Below, one piece after another: positions 13,928 to 17,177 of a stretch of 17,177 nt of DNA. Every line of letters begins with the position of its first letter. Position 1 is the stretch's first letter. The position numbers and the translations under genes were made by a program. This DNA is from CAYNLG01 sp964397995 (lineage in GTDB: Bacteria; Planctomycetota; Phycisphaerae; FEN-1346), in assembly GCA_964397995.1 (NCBI GenBank), contig CAYNLG010000078.1, positions 1 to 17,177 of the forward strand. The letters are read 5' to 3'. The notes beneath the pieces were generated by a model. It was not told the DNA's origin, searched no databases, and worked only from the letters and a program-made list of their open reading frames with translations.

Positions 13928-13956
13928 ACCATACACCAGGATGTGGCCTTTGTCAA
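13928..13956 (-). promoter_or_regulatory. Candidate promoter for the sugar transferase and PEP-CTERM genes
   Basis: On the minus strand TTGACA (13951-13956), a 17-base spacer and TATGGT (13928-13933). The -35 box is perfect, the -10 box matches four of six. It lies in the AT-richer part of the divergent gap. Predicted start near 13921 gives a leader of about 415 bases before ATG 13505, passing over the candidate small RNA in antisense. I found no better minus-strand promoter closer to the gene. Confidence 0.5.
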
Positions 13957-13986
13957 GTTCGAATAGGGCTGAAAAACGGGAGCTCA

Positions 13987-14015
13987 CTGGCATAATGTAC
14001 ATTCTGGGCTACAAT
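13987..14015 (+). promoter_or_regulatory. Weak candidate promoter for wecB
   Basis: CTGGCA (13987-13992), a 17-base spacer and TACAAT (14010-14015) on the plus strand. The -10 box is one base off consensus, the -35 box two. An overlapping alternative is CTGAAA (13969-13974), 16 bases, CATAAT (13991-13996). Either lies about 290-310 bases before the wecB ATG. Confidence 0.3.
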
Positions 14016-14308
14016 TGTTTACCACAGCGTACGCGGCCGTCCCCTATGGTTGGCACGGGCCACCAGAATCCGTCCCAGAAGCCGTCCGGCTCCGGGCAAG
14101 CGGGACTCCTCTCAAAGTATACCATGGAGGCCCTTTGGTATGGCGTGCTGTATCCCCGCCAAGGCGATGACCTCGGAAGGCTGGTCACTTGCGGTTACCG
14201 TGGCAGCCGAGCCCCGGGGGCCGCTGGGAATCCGGTTGCGTCCACGCGATTCTGGCGTATCCTCTGAGGAAGGAAACGGCGCAACGTCGCGAATGGTACG
14301 GGGGGAAC

Positions 14309-15406
14309 ATGAAGATTCTCAATGTCGTCGGGGCTCGGCCGAATTTCATGAAGATCGCACCCCTGATGGCCGCCTACGGCCGTTTCGGCGGTGTCGAGCC
14401 CGTCCTCGTCCACACCGGCCAGCACTATGACGAGCGGATGAGCGACCTGTTCTTCCGCGAGCTTGGCATCCCTGAACCGGACATAAACCTGGGTATCGGT
14501 TCAGCATCGCACGCCGTCCAGACCGCCGAGATCATGAAGGCCTTCGAGGCCGTCTGCGTGGAACACCAGCCGGACGTGGTCGTCGTGGTGGGCGACGTCA
14601 ACAGCACCCTCGCCACCGGACTGGTGGCCGTGAAGCTCGGCATCCCACTGGCTCATGTCGAGGCCGGCCTTCGAAGTTTCGACCGCCGCATGCCGGAGGA
14701 GATTAATCGGTTGCTGACCGACGCCATCTCCGATCTGCTCTTCACCACGGAGCCGAGCGCGATGGCCAACCTGAAGGCCGAGGGGATTCCCGCGGAGCGG
14801 GTGCATTTCGTGGGCAACGTCATGATTGACACGCTGCTGGCGAACCTCGCCAAGGCTGAGGGATCAGGCGTCCTCGACGGGCTCGGGCTCAAGCCCCGCG
14901 CCTATGCCGCACTCACCCTCCACCGGGCCGGCAACGTGGACGACCCTGCGCGGCTGCGCGGCATCCTGGACGCCCTCGACGTCATCCAGCAGGACCTGCC
15001 GATCGTGTTCGCGGCCCACCCCCGAACCCGCAAGAACCTGGCCGCCTCCCCCCTGGGAGATCGTGTGGCGGCGATGGATGGCCTGTACGTTATCGACCCC
15101 ATGGGCTACCTCGACTTCCTGAAGCTGATGGCATCGGCGCGGCTCGTGCTGACCGATTCCGGGGGCATCCAGGAGGAAACCACCATCCTCCAGGTGCCGT
15201 GCCTGACCCTCCGCGAAAATACCGAACGCCCGGTCACCGTCGACGTGGGCTGCAATCAGGTGGTTGGCACCGACCCAGAGCGCATCCTGGCGGCCTTCCG
15301 GGCGATCATGGCAGCAGAAGACTTTACCTGCGCCATACCGGAGAAGTGGGACGGTCGCGCCGCAGAGCGGATCGCGGGAGTCCTCGTTGACGCCCTGTCA
15401 TCCTAG
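14309..15406 (+). CDS. wecB: UDP-N-acetylglucosamine 2-epimerase (non-hydrolysing)
   Basis: Cytoplasmic enzyme of 365 residues, normal length for the family, that interconverts UDP-GlcNAc and UDP-ManNAc for surface-polymer synthesis. The motifs run the full length: GARPNFMK (8-15, with Arg10 and Lys15), TGQHYD (36-41), VVGDVNST (93-100, Asp96), HVEAGLRS (116-123, Glu118), MPEEINR (128-134, Glu130/131), LHRAGNV (204-210, His205; most relatives have E-N where this has G-N), HPRT (237-240), DSGGIQEE (283-290) and RENTERP (302-308). These are the substrate- and catalysis-linked positions known from E. coli WecB. ATG 14309 is chosen because it starts the family N terminus; a G-rich run with GGGGGGA lies directly upstream, like that before the Wza-like gene. 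It is divergent from the sugar transferase and probably supplies its pathway. Confidence 0.95.
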   Translation: MKILNVVGARPNFMKIAPLMAAYGRFGGVEPVLVHTGQHYDERMSDLFFRELGIPEPDINLGIGSASHAVQTAEIMKAFEAVCVEHQPDVVVVVGDVNSTLATGLVAVKLGIPLAHVEAGLRSFDRRMPEEINRLLTDAISDLLFTTEPSAMANLKAEGIPAERVHFVGNVMIDTLLANLAKAEGSGVLDGLGLKPRAYAALTLHRAGNVDDPARLRGILDALDVIQQDLPIVFAAHPRTRKNLAASPLGDRVAAMDGLYVIDPMGYLDFLKLMASARLVLTDSGGIQEETTILQVPCLTLRENTERPVTVDVGCNQVVGTDPERILAAFRAIMAAEDFTCAIPEKWDGRAAERIAGVLVDALSS

Positions 15407-15503
15407 GCGGGCCGGCAACCAAGCCAGCAACCAACCGCGCGGTTCCCCACAGTGACGCAATCCACCGCATCAGAGGGGACGACCGCGGCGTCGGGTTCGT
15501 AAC

Positions 15504-16991
<1,488 letters not shown>

Positions 16992-17004
16992 TCACGTGCC
17001 CCTC

Positions 17005-17032
17005 ATCTTAGGGCCCGCGACGCCGCTGTCAA
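17005..17032 (-). promoter_or_regulatory. Promoter of the tRNA-fMet gene
   Basis: On the minus strand TTGACA (17027-17032), a 16-base spacer and TAAGAT (17005-17010). The -35 box is perfect, the -10 box matches four of six, and the predicted start falls about 7 bases before the mature 5' end of the tRNA at 16991. Confidence 0.7.
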
Positions 17033-17081
17033 CCCTCTTCCCCATCTGTTTCGGTATCGAGCGGCCCGCGCCGCCTTTCCG

Positions 17082-17112
17082 TAACACGGGTAACACGGGT
17101 TCCCGGCCCGTG
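17082..17112. repeat. 9-bp tandem repeat and small inverted repeat
   Basis: TAACACGGG occurs twice in tandem (17082-17090, 17091-17099). The second copy's CACGGG (17094-17099) is inverted as CCCGTG at 17107-17112. It lies upstream of the tRNA promoter. No function is apparent, and bases 17113-17177 show nothing recognisable. Confidence 0.5.
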
Positions 17113-17177
17113 AGCTCGCGCCGTGTGTACCGCCCTCGGTTTCTTGGACACTGGACTGACGGTAATCATGCCGCGAC

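Larger units (their letters stand above)
13677..14308. other. Divergent gap upstream of wecB
   Basis: No credible gene is seen. The stretch 13910-14025 is clearly AT-richer than its surroundings and holds back-to-back candidate promoters for both directions. A further hairpin with 7-bp arms (13881-13887/13905-13911) is present. The part 14030-14308, next to wecB, shows no recognised structure. The predicted wecB leader would be about 290 bases. Confidence 0.4.

Noticed and set aside
13956..13965. GTTCGAAT near 13957 and GGGTTCG near 15494 as second copies of the tRNA attachment core
   Set aside because: Only 7-8 bases match; too short to count as an att repeat.

Overview
The window is GC-rich DNA from a bacterium that uses the PEP-CTERM/exosortase sorting system. 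The number of PEP-CTERM proteins, their '-GYVRRRK' type tails and the style of the exopolysaccharide (EPS) genes fit a planctomycete of the Phycisphaerae kind. That assignment is by resemblance only, and other PEP-CTERM phyla such as Verrucomicrobia or Proteobacteria are not excluded. No exosortase gene lies inside the window.

Layout, read in the direction of transcription on the minus strand from right to left. An initiating sugar transferase (12849-13505) is followed 3 bases later by the first of eight consecutive PEP-CTERM protein genes (4881-12845): two beta-propeller-like proteins, two paralogous proteins with a thioester-domain-like signature, three secreted proteins of unknown function and a C39-like cysteine peptidase. 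After a 440-base gap with its own candidate promoter comes a compact four-gene export operon: a Wza-like export protein, a Wzz-like chain-length protein, an ExeA-like AAA+ ATPase and a CpsD/BY-type kinase. Their start and stop signals overlap or nearly overlap. This four-gene set matches the gene set that accompanies exosortase A in many EPS loci, so the window reads as one EPS assembly, export and protein-anchoring locus.

On the plus strand, wecB (UDP-GlcNAc 2-epimerase, 14309-15406) lies divergent from the sugar transferase and probably supplies UDP-ManNAc for the polymer. The 0.8-kb gap between the two divergent genes is rich in signals. It has a near-consensus plus-strand promoter followed about 95 bases later by an intrinsic terminator (a candidate small RNA), a consensus-like minus-strand promoter that would give the sugar transferase a leader of about 415 bases, and nested hairpins.

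The right end holds a large serine recombinase that has lost its N-terminal catalytic-serine segment. Its reading frame runs through the terminator and into the antisense strand of an initiator tRNA-fMet gene, the usual site for an integrated element. The tRNA has its own promoter and terminator on the minus strand.

The most unusual points are the thioester-like pair (one paralog keeps the Gln, the other has Glu), a PEP-CTERM-like tripartite sequence at the N terminus of the sugar transferase, the candidate antisense RNA, and sorting signals that are almost identical at DNA level on otherwise unrelated proteins.
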